This document shows positions 38,221-47,118 of a stretch of DNA of 64,000 nucleotides, in pieces. Numbering within the stretch: the first letter of the stretch is position 1; every line of letters starts with the position of its first letter. This DNA is from Sphingomonas sp. (lineage in GTDB: Bacteria > Pseudomonadota > Alphaproteobacteria > Sphingomonadales > Sphingomonadaceae): positions 1 through 64,000 of the forward strand of contig NZ_JAPKNM010000027.1 in NCBI RefSeq assembly GCF_026460985.1. Direction: 5' to 3'. Made by a program: the position numbers and the translations under genes. The notes under the pieces are model-generated. The model was not told the DNA's origin and searched no databases. It saw only the letters and a list, made by a program, of their open reading frames with translations.

Positions 38221-38787
38221 ATGAAACGGCTTCTTCTCTTGTCCAGCGCGTTGGTGCTCGTGGTGCCCGACATCGCAGTCGCCATGCAGGCGCAGGAGCG
38301 GCCACGGCCGCAGCGACCCGGGGCTTCACAGCCGCAGCGACCCGGAGCATCCCAGCCCCAGCGTCCGCCGCAGCAGGGCGGGCGCCCACCCGCCACGCGT
38401 CCGCCACAGCAGGGCGCCCGCCCGCCAGCTACGCGCCCGCCGCAGCAGGGTGCGCGTCCGCCTGCCGTGCGTCCACCGCAGCAGGGGGGGCGCCCGCCCG
38501 TTGCGCGGCCGCCGCATCGTCCGGGGCAGGGGCGCCCGCCCGGCTTCCGGCCGATCCAGCGTCCGGGCTGGAACTATCCGCGCGGCTGGAACTACCGCCG
38601 CTGGCGGGCGGGGCTCATCCTGCCGACTTTGTTCTGGTCGTCCCGCTATTTCTTCAGCGACTACGGCCTGCTCGGGCTCGGCGCGCCGCCGCGAGGATAT
38701 ATGTGGATACGCTATGGCCCCGATCTGCTGCTGGTCCGTCGCAGCGATCGGCGCATCGTCGATGTGATCTACGGCGCGTTCTTCTGA
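38221..38787 (+). CDS. RcnB-like periplasmic protein with Pro/Gln-rich repeats
   Basis: 188 residues: signal peptide (to about residue 21), a Pro/Gln/Arg-rich disordered region with four tandem 12-residue repeats (48-95), then a C-terminal domain of the RcnB type (PPRGYMWIRYGPDLLLVRRSDRRIVDVIY). RcnB proteins sit in the periplasm and affect nickel/cobalt homeostasis in enterobacteria; in sphingomonads many paralogues exist with no known role. It separates the foreign gene from ruvB. Confidence 0.85.
   Translation: MKRLLLLSSALVLVVPDIAVAMQAQERPRPQRPGASQPQRPGASQPQRPPQQGGRPPATRPPQQGARPPATRPPQQGARPPAVRPPQQGGRPPVARPPHRPGQGRPPGFRPIQRPGWNYPRGWNYRRWRAGLILPTLFWSSRYFFSDYGLLGLGAPPRGYMWIRYGPDLLLVRRSDRRIVDVIYGAFF
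38362..38505 (+). repeat. four tandem 36-base coding repeats
   Basis: Four in-frame units encode R-P-P-Q-Q-G-(G/A)-R-P-P-(A/V)-(T/V/A), residues 48-95 of the RcnB-like protein. The DNA copies differ at several bases, so this is an aged tandem array and not a recent slippage product. Confidence 0.85.
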
Positions 38788-38856
38788 ACCGGAGCGGATG
38801 CGGCCGGCATCGCACCTCGACAGAGGGGCATGCGAACGGGTAGGGAACAACTGCCC

Positions 38857-39879
38857 ATGACCGACGCCGACCGCATCCTCACCGCCTCGCGCCGCACCGA
38901 GGATATCGACGCGGCGCTGCGCCCCAAGTCGCTCGACGAATTCGTCGGCCAGCGCGCCGCGCGCGAGAATCTCCGCGTCTTCATCCAGGCCGCGAAGCAG
39001 CGCGGCGACGCGCTCGATCACGTGCTCTTCTTCGGCCCGCCCGGGCTCGGCAAGACCACGCTCGCGCAGATCATCGCACGCGAGATGGGGGTGGGCTTCC
39101 GCTCGACCTCGGGGCCGGTGATCGCCAAGTCGGGCGACCTTGCGGCGCTCCTCACCAATCTAGAGGACGGCGACGTGCTGTTCATCGACGAGATCCATCG
39201 CCTCAATCCGGCGGTCGAGGAAGTCCTCTATCCGGCGATGGAGGACCGCGCGCTGGACCTGATGATCGGCGAGGGGCCGTCGGCGCGATCGGTGCGGATC
39301 GACTTGCCGCGCTTCACCCTCGTCGGCGCGACCACCCGGCAGGGGCTGCTCACCACGCCGCTCAGGGATCGCTTCGGCATCCCGGTGCGGCTGCAATTCT
39401 ACACCGTCGACGAGCTCGAGCGCGTCGTCACCCGCGCCGCGACCCTGCTCGACCTGCATGTCGCGCAGGACGGCGCGCACGAGATCGCCCGCCGCGCGCG
39501 CGGCACCCCGCGCATCGCCGGGCGGCTGCTCCGCCGGGTGCGCGACTTCGCCAATGTCGCGGGCGAGGAGACGGTCCACGCCAAGGTCGCCGATGCGGCG
39601 CTCACCCGGCTCGAGGTCGACGCATTGGGGCTCGACAATATGGACCGGCGCTACCTGATGATGATCGCCGACATCTACAAGGGCGGCCCGGTGGGCGTGG
39701 AGACGCTCGCCGCGGGGCTTTCCGAGCCGCGCGACACGATCGAGGAAGTGATCGAGCCCTATCTGATCCAGATCGGCATGATCGCCCGCACCGCGCGGGG
39801 CCGCTGCCTCAACGCGGCGGGTTGGAAACATCTCGGGCTCAACCCTCCGCCCACCGCGCAGGAAGGGCTGTTCGACTGA
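38857..39879 (+). CDS. ruvB: Holliday junction branch migration helicase RuvB
   Basis: 340-residue AAA+ motor of the RuvAB complex. [13 protein letters not shown] is Walker [12 protein letters not shown]alker [19 protein letters not shown] the sensor 1/arginine-finger region, and a winged-helix C-terminus (GLLRRV-like) follows. The ATG at 38857 matches the family start. It lies 1.4 kb from ruvA because two genes have come between them, and it is probably transcribed from a nearer promoter. ybgC follows after 44 bases. Confidence 0.98.
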   Translation: MTDADRILTASRRTEDIDAALRPKSLDEFVGQRAARENLRVFIQAAKQRGDALDHVLFFGPPGLGKTTLAQIIAREMGVGFRSTSGPVIAKSGDLAALLTNLEDGDVLFIDEIHRLNPAVEEVLYPAMEDRALDLMIGEGPSARSVRIDLPRFTLVGATTRQGLLTTPLRDRFGIPVRLQFYTVDELERVVTRAATLLDLHVAQDGAHEIARRARGTPRIAGRLLRRVRDFANVAGEETVHAKVADAALTRLEVDALGLDNMDRRYLMMIADIYKGGPVGVETLAAGLSEPRDTIEEVIEPYLIQIGMIARTARGRCLNAAGWKHLGLNPPPTAQEGLFD

Positions 39880-39923
39880 GGCCAGGGGTTCCCCCGGGAC
39901 TCCGCCTTGGTTAAGGCCCGTTC

Positions 39924-40370
39924 ATGCACGCGCTCTCCGCCATCGGCAGCTTCCATGGCCTGGAGCATCATTTCGGCCTGCGCGTCTATTTCGAGGACAC
40001 CGACCTGACCGGGGTCGTCTACCACGCCAATTATCTGCGCTACATGGAGCGCGCCCGCTCGGACATGCTGCTCGCCGCCGGGGTCGACCAGCGCACCACG
40101 TTCGAGAGCGGCGAGGGCGCCTATGCGCTGCGCGGCGTCCGGCTCGACTATCGCGTGCCCGCGCGGCTCGGCGAGGAACTGAACGTGGTGAGCCGGCTTG
40201 TGTCGCTGCGGGCAGCCGCCGTGGTCATTCAGCAAAGAGTCATGCGGGGCGAAACCATAGTGGCCGCAGGTGAAGTCGAGGCGGCGTTCGTCTCCCCGAC
40301 CGGTCGGCCCCGGCGCCAGCCTGCAGCGTGGATTGCCGCGTTCGAACCGTTGTTGTGGAAGGGAAACTGA
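39924..40370 (+). CDS. ybgC: tol-pal system acyl-CoA thioesterase YbgC
   Basis: 148-residue hotdog-fold thioesterase. The catalytic aspartate loop is VYFEDTDLTGVVYHANYLRYMERAR. It hydrolyses acyl-CoA or acyl-ACP, and in E. coli it is cotranscribed with tolQRAB and associates with phospholipid synthesis. It is the first gene of the tol-pal operon here, with only 7 bases before tolQ. Confidence 0.95.
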   Translation: MHALSAIGSFHGLEHHFGLRVYFEDTDLTGVVYHANYLRYMERARSDMLLAAGVDQRTTFESGEGAYALRGVRLDYRVPARLGEELNVVSRLVSLRAAAVVIQQRVMRGETIVAAGEVEAAFVSPTGRPRRQPAAWIAAFEPLLWKGN

Positions 40371-40377
40371 GCTCGAC

Positions 40378-41067
40378 ATGTTGTTTCTGAATACCGCCGC
40401 TGCGACCATGTCGCCCGTCGCCCTGTTCCTACAGGCGGACTGGGTGGTCCGCGGCGTGATGATCGGCCTGTTGCTCGCGAGCCTGTGGACCTGGGCGATC
40501 ATCCTGAGCTTCGGCTTCCGCATCGGCGGCGTGAAGAAGGGCATCGCCAGCTTCGAGACCGAGTATCGCGAGGCCGACGACATCGACGAGTTCCACCGCC
40601 GCGTCGCCGGCCGCGACCAGCCGATCGGCCGGGTCTTCGCGGCAGGCGTCACCGAATGGCGCCGCTCGACCACGGGCAAGGTGATCGACCGCGGCGGCAC
40701 GCGCGAGCGGCTCGCCACCGCGATGGGCGCGACGATCGCGCAGGAGATCGATCGCCTCGCCGATCGGCTGAACTTCCTCGCCACGGTCGGCGCGGTCGCG
40801 CCCTTCGTCGGGCTGTTCGGCACCGTCTGGGGCATCATGCGCAGCTTCACCAGCATCGCGGCCGAGCAGAATTCGTCGCTCGCGGTGGTCGCGCCGGGCA
40901 TCGCCGAGGCGTTGTTCGCCACTGCGATCGGCCTGTTCGCCGCGATCCCCGCGGTGATCGCCTATAATCGCTACAGCCACGGCATCAATCGCGTCGAGCA
41001 GCGCCTCAACCGCTTCGCCGACGGCTTCCACGCGACGCTCAGCCGCCGCCTGGAGATGGAGGCCTAA
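40378..41067 (+). CDS. tolQ: Tol-Pal system protein TolQ
   Basis: 229-residue inner-membrane subunit of the proton-driven TolQR motor. Three membrane helices lie near residues 18-42, 130-155 (TVGAVAPFVGLFGTVWGIM) and 170-195 (APGIAEALFATAIGLFAAIPAV). The motor energises TolA for outer-membrane constriction during division. The start codon is an ATG 7 bases after ybgC; the stop meets the tolR start directly. Confidence 0.97.
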   Translation: MLFLNTAAATMSPVALFLQADWVVRGVMIGLLLASLWTWAIILSFGFRIGGVKKGIASFETEYREADDIDEFHRRVAGRDQPIGRVFAAGVTEWRRSTTGKVIDRGGTRERLATAMGATIAQEIDRLADRLNFLATVGAVAPFVGLFGTVWGIMRSFTSIAAEQNSSLAVVAPGIAEALFATAIGLFAAIPAVIAYNRYSHGINRVEQRLNRFADGFHATLSRRLEMEA

Positions 41068-41505
<438 letters not shown>

Positions 41506-41509
41506 CGTC

Positions 41510-42328
41510 ATGGGACTGACTCGCGCCGAAGCGGGGGGGCTGGCGATCGCGGCGATCGGCCACGTCGCGCTGTTCGGCCTGCTCTCGGTCGGCTTCCTCG
41601 CGACGCCCAACCCGCAGAAGCTGGTCAGCACGCCGATCGCGGTCTCGTTCGCCGAGGATGTCGGGCTCGAGAGCAGCGCGCCGGTGATCAGCAGCGAGGA
41701 AGAAGCGGCGAAGAAGTCGCCGGTGGAAGCACCGGTCGAGCCCGACAGCGCGCCGCCGCAGCCGGTGTCCGAGCCCGAACCGGCATCCAGGCCGCAGCCC
41801 ACGCCGCCCAAGCCTGCGCCGGCGCCCAACGCCAAGCCCGCGCCGCCGGCAAAACCCACCGCCGCAGCGCCTGCCGCCAATCCGCGCCAGCAGCCGCGCC
41901 GCGACGTGCGGCCGACCGGCAATCTCGAAGGGCTCGATCTCGGCCGCACGAACAACCGAACCAACAGCACGTCGCTCAATCCGCCCGCGACGAAGATGTC
42001 GGCGCAGGCCGCCGCCGACATCGGCTCGGCGATCCAGCGGCAGGTCCAGCCCTGCGCCGATCGCCAGGTCAATCCCGGCCCGGGCGCCGACCAGATCCGC
42101 GTCGTGGTCAATCTGCGCATCAACCGCGACGGCTCGCTCGCCGGCCCGCCGCGGATCGTCGGCCATACCGGCGTCGACGATACCAATCAGCGCTACGTCA
42201 CGCGCGTCGACGATGCGGTACGCGCGATCTTCGCCAGCTGCGCGCCGCTGCGCGGGCTGCCGCCGGAGCTCTACGACGTGCAGGGCGGCTGGAAGAGCTT
42301 CACCCTTCGATACCGACTCAAGAGCTGA
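41510..42328 (+). CDS. tolA: TolA-like cell envelope protein
   Basis: 272 residues. One N-terminal membrane helix (about 8-33), then a Pro/Ala-rich domain (about 60-130) in place of the long alpha-helical domain II of enterobacterial TolA, and a C-terminal TonB/TolA-type domain with a cysteine pair (CADRQ, SCAPL). The C-terminal domain pulls on Pal and TolB. Position between tolR and tolB supports the identification; sequence alone would give only a generic TonB C-terminal protein. Confidence 0.9.
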   Translation: MGLTRAEAGGLAIAAIGHVALFGLLSVGFLATPNPQKLVSTPIAVSFAEDVGLESSAPVISSEEEAAKKSPVEAPVEPDSAPPQPVSEPEPASRPQPTPPKPAPAPNAKPAPPAKPTAAAPAANPRQQPRRDVRPTGNLEGLDLGRTNNRTNSTSLNPPATKMSAQAAADIGSAIQRQVQPCADRQVNPGPGADQIRVVVNLRINRDGSLAGPPRIVGHTGVDDTNQRYVTRVDDAVRAIFASCAPLRGLPPELYDVQGGWKSFTLRYRLKS

Positions 42329-42339
42329 GGATGAGAGAG

Positions 42340-43716
42340 ATGCGAACCTTCAAGATCGCAATGGTCGCGCTGGCGACGGCCTCGGCGAGTGTCGCCTATG
42401 CGCAGGAGACGGTGCCGGAGATCCCCCCCGTGCCCGCGCCCGCGCAGGATGACCAGTCGGGCGGGCTCGTCGTCGATGTCGAGGGCGGCATGTCGGCGCC
42501 ATTGCCGATCCTGATCCCCGCGATGCCGACGTCCGCGGTAACCCAGACCCCGGCGGGTTCGACCGACGAGCTCGGCCGCCGTCTCGCCCAGATCGTCGAC
42601 GACGATTTGCGCAACACCGGGCTGTTCAAGACCGTCGGCCCCGGCGCGACGCGCGGTATCGCCTATTCGGAAGTCACCCAGCCCAATTACGCCGGGTGGA
42701 GCGGAGGGCAGGCGTTGGTCCAGGGCTATGTCCGCGCCAACGGCAACGGCTCGCTGACGATCGGCTGCTACCTCTACGATCTCGCCGCGCAGACCGAACT
42801 CGTCCGCCAGGGCTTCGTCGTCTCGCCGGGCGACTGGCGCCGCGCCGCGCACAAATGCGCCGACGCGATCTACACGCGCCTCACCGGCGAGGGCCCCTAT
42901 TTCGACAGCCAGGTCGTCTACGTCGCCGAGCAGGGGCCCAAGGGCAAGCGGCGGAAGCAGCTCGCGATCATGGACCAGGACGGCGCCAATCACCGCTTCC
43001 TCACCAACGGCCAGAACATCGTGATCACTCCACGCATGTCGCCGCGGCAGAACGCGATCGTGTACATGAGCTATGAGGGCCGCCGCCCGTCGATCTGGAT
43101 CTATGACATGGCCGCGCGCTCGAACCGCCGGCTGGTGACCAACGCCAACCTCAACTTCGCGCCGCGTTTCTCGCCCGACGGGCGCTGGGTGCTCTTCTCG
43201 ATGGCGGTGGCGGGCAATACCGACATCTATCGCATCAGCGCCGGCGGCGGATCGCCCCAGCGGCTCACCAACGCGCCCGGCATCGACACCGGCGGCAGCT
43301 ATTCGCCCGACGGCTCGCGGATCGTGTTCGAGAGCGACCGCGGCGGCACCCAGCAGCTCTACGTCATGAACGCCGACGGCTCGAACCAGCGGCGGATCAG
43401 CTTCGGCGGCGGGCGCTACGCTACGCCGGTGTGGAGCCCGCGCGGCGACCTGATCGCCTTCACCCGCACCGGCGGCGGCGCCTTCCGCATCGGCGTGATG
43501 AACTCGAGCGGCGGCGGCGAGAAATTGCTCACCAACGCCTGGGGCGACGAGGGGCCGAGCTGGTCGCCCAACGGCCGCGTGCTGATGTTCTTCCGCGCCG
43601 CGCAGGGCTCGGGCCGGCCGGACCTCTGGTCGGTCGACCTCACCGGCGTCAACGCGCGCAAGATTCCCACCCCGCTCGACGGCTCGGACCCCAGCTGGGG
43701 ACCGATTCGCCCCTGA
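42340..43716 (+). CDS. tolB: Tol-Pal system periplasmic protein TolB
   Basis: About 458 residues. A signal peptide, an N-terminal domain (about 50-180) and a beta-propeller with repeated SPDG/SPNG blades (FSPDGRWVLFSM, YSPDGSRIVFES, WSPNGRVLMFF). TolB binds Pal and shuttles between Pal and the TolA motor. ATGs at 42331 and 42340 compete; GAGG at 42326-42329 is best placed for the second. Confidence 0.96.
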   Translation: MRTFKIAMVALATASASVAYAQETVPEIPPVPAPAQDDQSGGLVVDVEGGMSAPLPILIPAMPTSAVTQTPAGSTDELGRRLAQIVDDDLRNTGLFKTVGPGATRGIAYSEVTQPNYAGWSGGQALVQGYVRANGNGSLTIGCYLYDLAAQTELVRQGFVVSPGDWRRAAHKCADAIYTRLTGEGPYFDSQVVYVAEQGPKGKRRKQLAIMDQDGANHRFLTNGQNIVITPRMSPRQNAIVYMSYEGRRPSIWIYDMAARSNRRLVTNANLNFAPRFSPDGRWVLFSMAVAGNTDIYRISAGGGSPQRLTNAPGIDTGGSYSPDGSRIVFESDRGGTQQLYVMNADGSNQRRISFGGGRYATPVWSPRGDLIAFTRTGGGAFRIGVMNSSGGGEKLLTNAWGDEGPSWSPNGRVLMFFRAAQGSGRPDLWSVDLTGVNARKIPTPLDGSDPSWGPIRP

Positions 43717-43768
43717 AACGTTACGCATGCGGGTTGCACATAGAATCACGAATGGAGGAGGAATTACG

Positions 43769-44278
43769 ATGGGCAAGATGACGACCGGCCTGGTCCTGGG
43801 CCTGGCGCTTGTCGCCACCGCGGGCTGCGCCAAGAAGCGCCCGCCCGAACTGCCGCCGACGCCGGCCGAGACGCCGGTGGTGACCGATACCGGCGAGAGC
43901 AGCGATACGCTCGCCGGCCGGCTCAACGAGCAGTTCAAGCGCGAGGTCACCAGCGACACCGTGCACTTCGCGCTCGACCAGTACGACATCGATCCCGAGG
44001 CGCGCGCGATCCTCGACAGCCAGGCGCAGTGGCTGGTCGCGCATCCCGAGGCGCGGATCACGATCGAGGGCCATTGCGACGAGCGCGGCACCCGCGAGTA
44101 CAATCTCGGCCTGGGCGATCGCCGCGCCAATGCCGCCAAGAACTATCTCGCGGCCCGCGGCGTCTCGCCGACGCGGATCACTACGATCAGCTACGGCAAG
44201 GAACGCCCGCTGGCGCTGGGCTCCGACGAAGCCAGCTGGGCGCAGAACCGCCGCGCGGTGACCATCGTCATCAGCTGA
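43769..44278 (+). CDS. pal: peptidoglycan-associated lipoprotein Pal
   Basis: 169 residues with a lipobox ending in C20 (VATAGC). The OmpA-like domain includes VHFALDQYDIDPEA and the diaminopimelate-binding region GHCDERGTREYNLGLGDRRA. It anchors the outer membrane to peptidoglycan and completes the tol-pal operon. It has a strong GGAGGA ribosome site. Confidence 0.97.
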   Translation: MGKMTTGLVLGLALVATAGCAKKRPPELPPTPAETPVVTDTGESSDTLAGRLNEQFKREVTSDTVHFALDQYDIDPEARAILDSQAQWLVAHPEARITIEGHCDERGTREYNLGLGDRRANAAKNYLAARGVSPTRITTISYGKERPLALGSDEASWAQNRRAVTIVIS

Positions 44279-44369
44279 ACCGGCCCCTCACGGGCTTTTC
44301 GGGCGCCGTCGATCCCCGCGGATCGGCGGCGTTCGCGCGTCCGCCGATTGCGCTTGCGACTCGGTGTTG

Positions 44370-44392
44370 TGTGATATAAAAGTGATATCACA
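44370..44392 (+). promoter_or_regulatory. palindromic operator/promoter of the SPFH operon
   Basis: A perfect inverted repeat TGTGATAT-N7-ATATCACA lies 17 bases before the SPFH start and contains TATAAA, which may serve as a -10 with TTGCGA upstream. AT-rich against the surroundings, it is a good candidate operator for the ribbon-helix-helix protein encoded in the operon or for a GntR-type regulator elsewhere. Confidence 0.6.
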
Positions 44393-44408
44393 TTAACGGG
44401 AGGCTATG

Positions 44409-45314
44409 ATGACGGACATTCGTGGCGCGGCGCCTGCATTGCGGCAGAGCAGCGAGCGCGCGGCGCATACCATGAGCGGCTATGGCATGCTGCTGGTGCT
44501 GTTGCTGCCGGTCGCGGGCGTGGCGGCGGCGATCGGCCAGATCGATCGCGTCGCCGATGGAATCGTGGTTCTGATGCTGTTTTCCTCGGCCATCCTCTTT
44601 CTGTTCGTCGTGATCGGCTTCTACCTGCTCCAGCCCAACCAGGCGGCGGCGATCCTGCTGTTCGGCGACTATCGCGGCACCGATCGCACCACCGGCCTGC
44701 GCTGGACCTGGCCCTGGATGATCAAGAAGAAGGTGTCGGTGCGCGCCAACAACATCATCTCCGAGCGGATCAAGGTGAACGATCTGCGCGGCAACCCGAT
44801 CGAGATGGCGGCGCAGGTGGTGTGGCGCGTCGTCGACACCGCGCAGGCTCTGTTCGACGTCGACGACTATCGCGCCTTCGTCAACGTCCAGATCGAGGCG
44901 GCGGTGCGCACGATCGGCTCGCGCTATCCCTATGACGATTTCGAACATCAGGAGATCACGCTGCGCGGCAATCACGACCAGGTGGGCAGCGAGTTGCGCG
45001 CCGAGCTGATCGCGCGGCTGGTGGTGGCGGGCATCACCGTCGACGAATGCGGCTTCACCCACCTTGCCTATGCGCAGGAGATCGCCGGGGCGATGCTGCG
45101 GCGCCAGCAGGCGCAGGCGGTGGTCGCGGCGCGTACCACTTTGGTCGAGGGCGCGGTCGGCATGGTCGAGATGGCGCTCGCCCAACTCTCGGCCAAGAAC
45201 GTCGTCGAGCTCGACGACGAGCGCCGCGCGGCGATGGTGTCGAACCTGATGGTGGTGCTGTGCGGCGAGCGCGACACCCAGCCGATCGTCAACGCGGGCT
45301 CGTTGTACCAATAG
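44409..45314 (+). CDS. SPFH (band 7) domain membrane protein
   Basis: 301 residues. Two N-terminal membrane helices (about residues 25-45 and 50-75) precede an SPFH domain (LQPNQAAAILLFGDYRGTDR to VVDTAQALFDVDDYRAFV), followed by a helical region with QEIAGAMLRRQQAQAVVAAR. SPFH proteins form membrane microdomain scaffolds, often with proteases. ATGs at 44406 and 44409; GGGAGG is at better distance from the second. It is the first gene of a five-gene operon and carries a palindromic operator upstream. Confidence 0.9.
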   Translation: MTDIRGAAPALRQSSERAAHTMSGYGMLLVLLLPVAGVAAAIGQIDRVADGIVVLMLFSSAILFLFVVIGFYLLQPNQAAAILLFGDYRGTDRTTGLRWTWPWMIKKKVSVRANNIISERIKVNDLRGNPIEMAAQVVWRVVDTAQALFDVDDYRAFVNVQIEAAVRTIGSRYPYDDFEHQEITLRGNHDQVGSELRAELIARLVVAGITVDECGFTHLAYAQEIAGAMLRRQQAQAVVAARTTLVEGAVGMVEMALAQLSAKNVVELDDERRAAMVSNLMVVLCGERDTQPIVNAGSLYQ

Positions 45315-45323
45315 GCGGGAAGC

Positions 45324-45527
45324 GTGTCGGCACCCCCCAAAAAGGCGTTCCCGCTGCGTCTCGATCCCGCGCTCTACGCGGCGATCGAGCGCAGCGCGGC
45401 GAGCGACCTCAGGAGCGTCAACGCCCAGGTCGAGTGCCTGCTGCGCGAGGCGCTGGGCCGCCGCGGGGTGAAGCTGGCGGAGCCGATGCGCGCGAAACGC
45501 GGGCGGCCGCCCAAGGAGAGTGAATGA
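45324..45527 (+). CDS. Arc-type ribbon-helix-helix DNA-binding protein
   Basis: 67 residues. KAFPLRLDPALYAAIERSA is the ribbon-helix part and VNAQVECLLREAL the second helix of an Arc/MetJ fold. The basic tail (AKRGRPPKE) resembles an AT-hook. It probably dimerises and represses its own operon at 44370-44392. The start is GTG, 9 bases after the SPFH stop. Confidence 0.85.
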   Translation: MSAPPKKAFPLRLDPALYAAIERSAASDLRSVNAQVECLLREALGRRGVKLAEPMRAKRGRPPKESE

Positions 45528-45742
45528 TGCGATCGAACAGCTGCCCCAAATGCCAGGGCGCGATGACCGAAGGCTTCATACTCGACAACGGCCCTAATGT
45601 CAGTGCCGTGAGTCAGTGGGTGGAGGGTGCGCCGAGGAAGAGCTTCTGGAGTGGGGTCAAGCTCAGCGGGCGCGCGCAACACCCGATCCAGACCTGGCGC
45701 TGCGGTCGCTGCGGTTTTCTCGAAAGCTACGCCAAAGGCTGA
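45524..45742 (+). CDS. small zinc-ribbon protein
   Basis: 72 residues with two CxxC pairs (CPKCQ near residue 8 and CGRCG near 60), which should form a zinc ribbon around a beta hairpin. Its ATG overlaps the RHH stop. The function is unknown; it may sense or stabilise the SPFH complex, but nothing in the sequence shows this. Confidence 0.8.
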   Translation: MMRSNSCPKCQGAMTEGFILDNGPNVSAVSQWVEGAPRKSFWSGVKLSGRAQHPIQTWRCGRCGFLESYAKG

Positions 45743-45771
45743 GCCCTGCGGATTTCATAAGGAGACACGAG

Positions 45772-45876
45772 GTGATGATGGCGTTCTATATCAACCCGCG
45801 CCAACTTCCCTATGTGCTGGCCACCGTCGTGGCGATGATCGCACTGGGCATCGCGGCGGGAGTGCTGTTCGGATGA
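45772..45876 (+). CDS. 34-residue single-helix membrane protein
   Basis: Reads MMAFYINPRQLPYVLA after the GTG, then a hydrophobic helix ending AGVLFG. AAGGAG lies 7 bases before the GTG (45772); ATGs at 45775 and 45778 are alternatives. The last codon overlaps the ATG of the next gene. The tight spacing and clear ribosome site support it as a real microprotein. Confidence 0.7.
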   Translation: MMMAFYINPRQLPYVLATVVAMIALGIAAGVLFG

Positions 45877-46145
45877 GCTGGCAACAATTTCGCGACTGGT
45901 ATCGCGTCCGCCCGGGCTATTGGTTCGCGCAGAAGCGCTATGGCTGGGGCTTCGTCCCCGCGACCTGGCAGGGCTGGGTTCTGATCCTGGGCGTGCTGGC
46001 GGTGGCGGGTGCCATCCAGAAGCTCGCCGAGGATCGCAGCGCACTCTACCACCTCCTCTTCCTGCCCCTGTTCGGCGGCGCGCTCTGGCTATGCTGGCTC
46101 AAGACCGACGGCGGTTGGCGCTGGCGCTGGGGGGATAGAGAATAG
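45873..46145 (+). CDS. small membrane protein, end of the SPFH operon
   Basis: 90 residues, Trp-rich (WYRVRPGYWF, WRWRWGD), with two membrane helices near 32-48 and 58-77. Its ATG overlaps the stop of the 34-residue protein. I do not recognise the family. The empty paired repeat at 46153-46263 follows. Confidence 0.8.
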   Translation: MSWQQFRDWYRVRPGYWFAQKRYGWGFVPATWQGWVLILGVLAVAGAIQKLAEDRSALYHLLFLPLFGGALWLCWLKTDGGWRWRWGDRE

Positions 46146-46152
46146 CACTTCT

Positions 46153-46263
46153 AAGCCCCTCCCCTTTAGGGGAGGGGTTGGGGTGGGGCAGTGCGGCAGG
46201 CCAGGGTCTCGGTGAGACTGACAGGCCCCACCCCCAACCCCTCCCCTGAAGGGGAGGGGCTTT
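46153..46263. repeat. paired C/G-rich inverted repeat without a gene (111 bases)
   Basis: The left arm (46153-46191) and right arm (about 46223-46263) are inverted copies of the same 39-base unit that bounds the DUF559 cassette at 35831-36261, with a few changes. Only about 30 bases lie between them. It fills the convergent gap between the SPFH operon and the S1/P1 nuclease gene, and its palindromes could also end transcripts. Confidence 0.88.
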
Positions 46264-47106
46264 TTACCCCAAAGCCTCGTCCAGCAGCCGCGCGAGCCTG
46301 AGCCCGCCCTTGACCAGTTGCTGCCGTGCCGGTTCGATCAGCTTCTCGATCTTCGCCTCGTCGAGCGTGGCGCGCTGGGGAGCGGGCCCGCACGGGTCGC
46401 CATAGGCGCTGCCGTAGACCACGTCGCGCGCGACCTGCCAGCTGTCGCGGCTCCAGTCCTCGACCGTCCCGCCGTTCACCGCGGCGCGCTCCTCGGGCGA
46501 ATAGACCCGCACCAGCGAGGGCGGCGTCGAGATCGCCCGCTCGGCGAGCAGCCCGTCCCAGATGCTGTGCAGGTTGAGCCGGTCGGTCGAATAGATGCCA
46601 TAGGTCGACTTCGCCCGGTTGCCGCCCAGGTCGCCGCGGTCGCCGGCGTGGAGCGGCTGGTGCAGGTCGCCGACGAAATGGACGAGGAACGCCAGCGCCA
46701 TCACGCGCTCGCGCACCGGCACCTTGCGGTCTTTGAGCAGCTTCACCGCGCGCTCGATCTGCGCCGACACGCAATTGCCGTCGGGGCAATTGCCCTTGAG
46801 CGTGAAGTCCTTGCAGACGTCCACATTCTGATAGTGCCAGTTGTATGCATAGCTGAAGCGCGGGCCCAGCTCCTTGATGCAATCGGGCCAGACGCTCGCT
46901 TCCTCGATCGTCCGCGCCGGGCAGGTCGGCGTCTCGAGCAGGTACTGATGCTTGAGCAGCTTGCCGATTTCCGCGCGAACGGCGGGCGTCACGTTGCGAT
47001 ACGCGATCGCGGCCACCGTCTCGTGGCCATATTCCCAATAGGCGGCGGCGGGATTGGCAGCGAAGCCGAGGATGGCGGCGAGCAGCAGCGCGAGTTTGCG
47101 AATCAT
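46264..47106 (-). CDS. secreted S1/P1 family nuclease
   Basis: 280 residues. The signal peptide ends near residue 22-23, leaving a mature N-terminus at or next to the tryptophan (YWEYGHE) that ligates zinc in this family. Further zinc ligands lie in NWHYQN and HFVGDLHQPLH. Such enzymes use three zinc ions to cut single-stranded nucleic acid and release 3'-nucleotide phosphate in the periplasm, probably for scavenging. Length is normal. Confidence 0.93.
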   Translation of the reverse strand: MIRKLALLLAAILGFAANPAAAYWEYGHETVAAIAYRNVTPAVRAEIGKLLKHQYLLETPTCPARTIEEASVWPDCIKELGPRFSYAYNWHYQNVDVCKDFTLKGNCPDGNCVSAQIERAVKLLKDRKVPVRERVMALAFLVHFVGDLHQPLHAGDRGDLGGNRAKSTYGIYSTDRLNLHSIWDGLLAERAISTPPSLVRVYSPEERAAVNGGTVEDWSRDSWQVARDVVYGSAYGDPCGPAPQRATLDEAKIEKLIEPARQQLVKGGLRLARLLDEALG

Positions 47107-47118
47107 GAGCGAGCCTTA

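Noticed and set aside
38362..38505. Regular repeats that might be a CRISPR array
   Set aside because: The units are directly adjacent without spacers and are in frame within a secreted protein gene.
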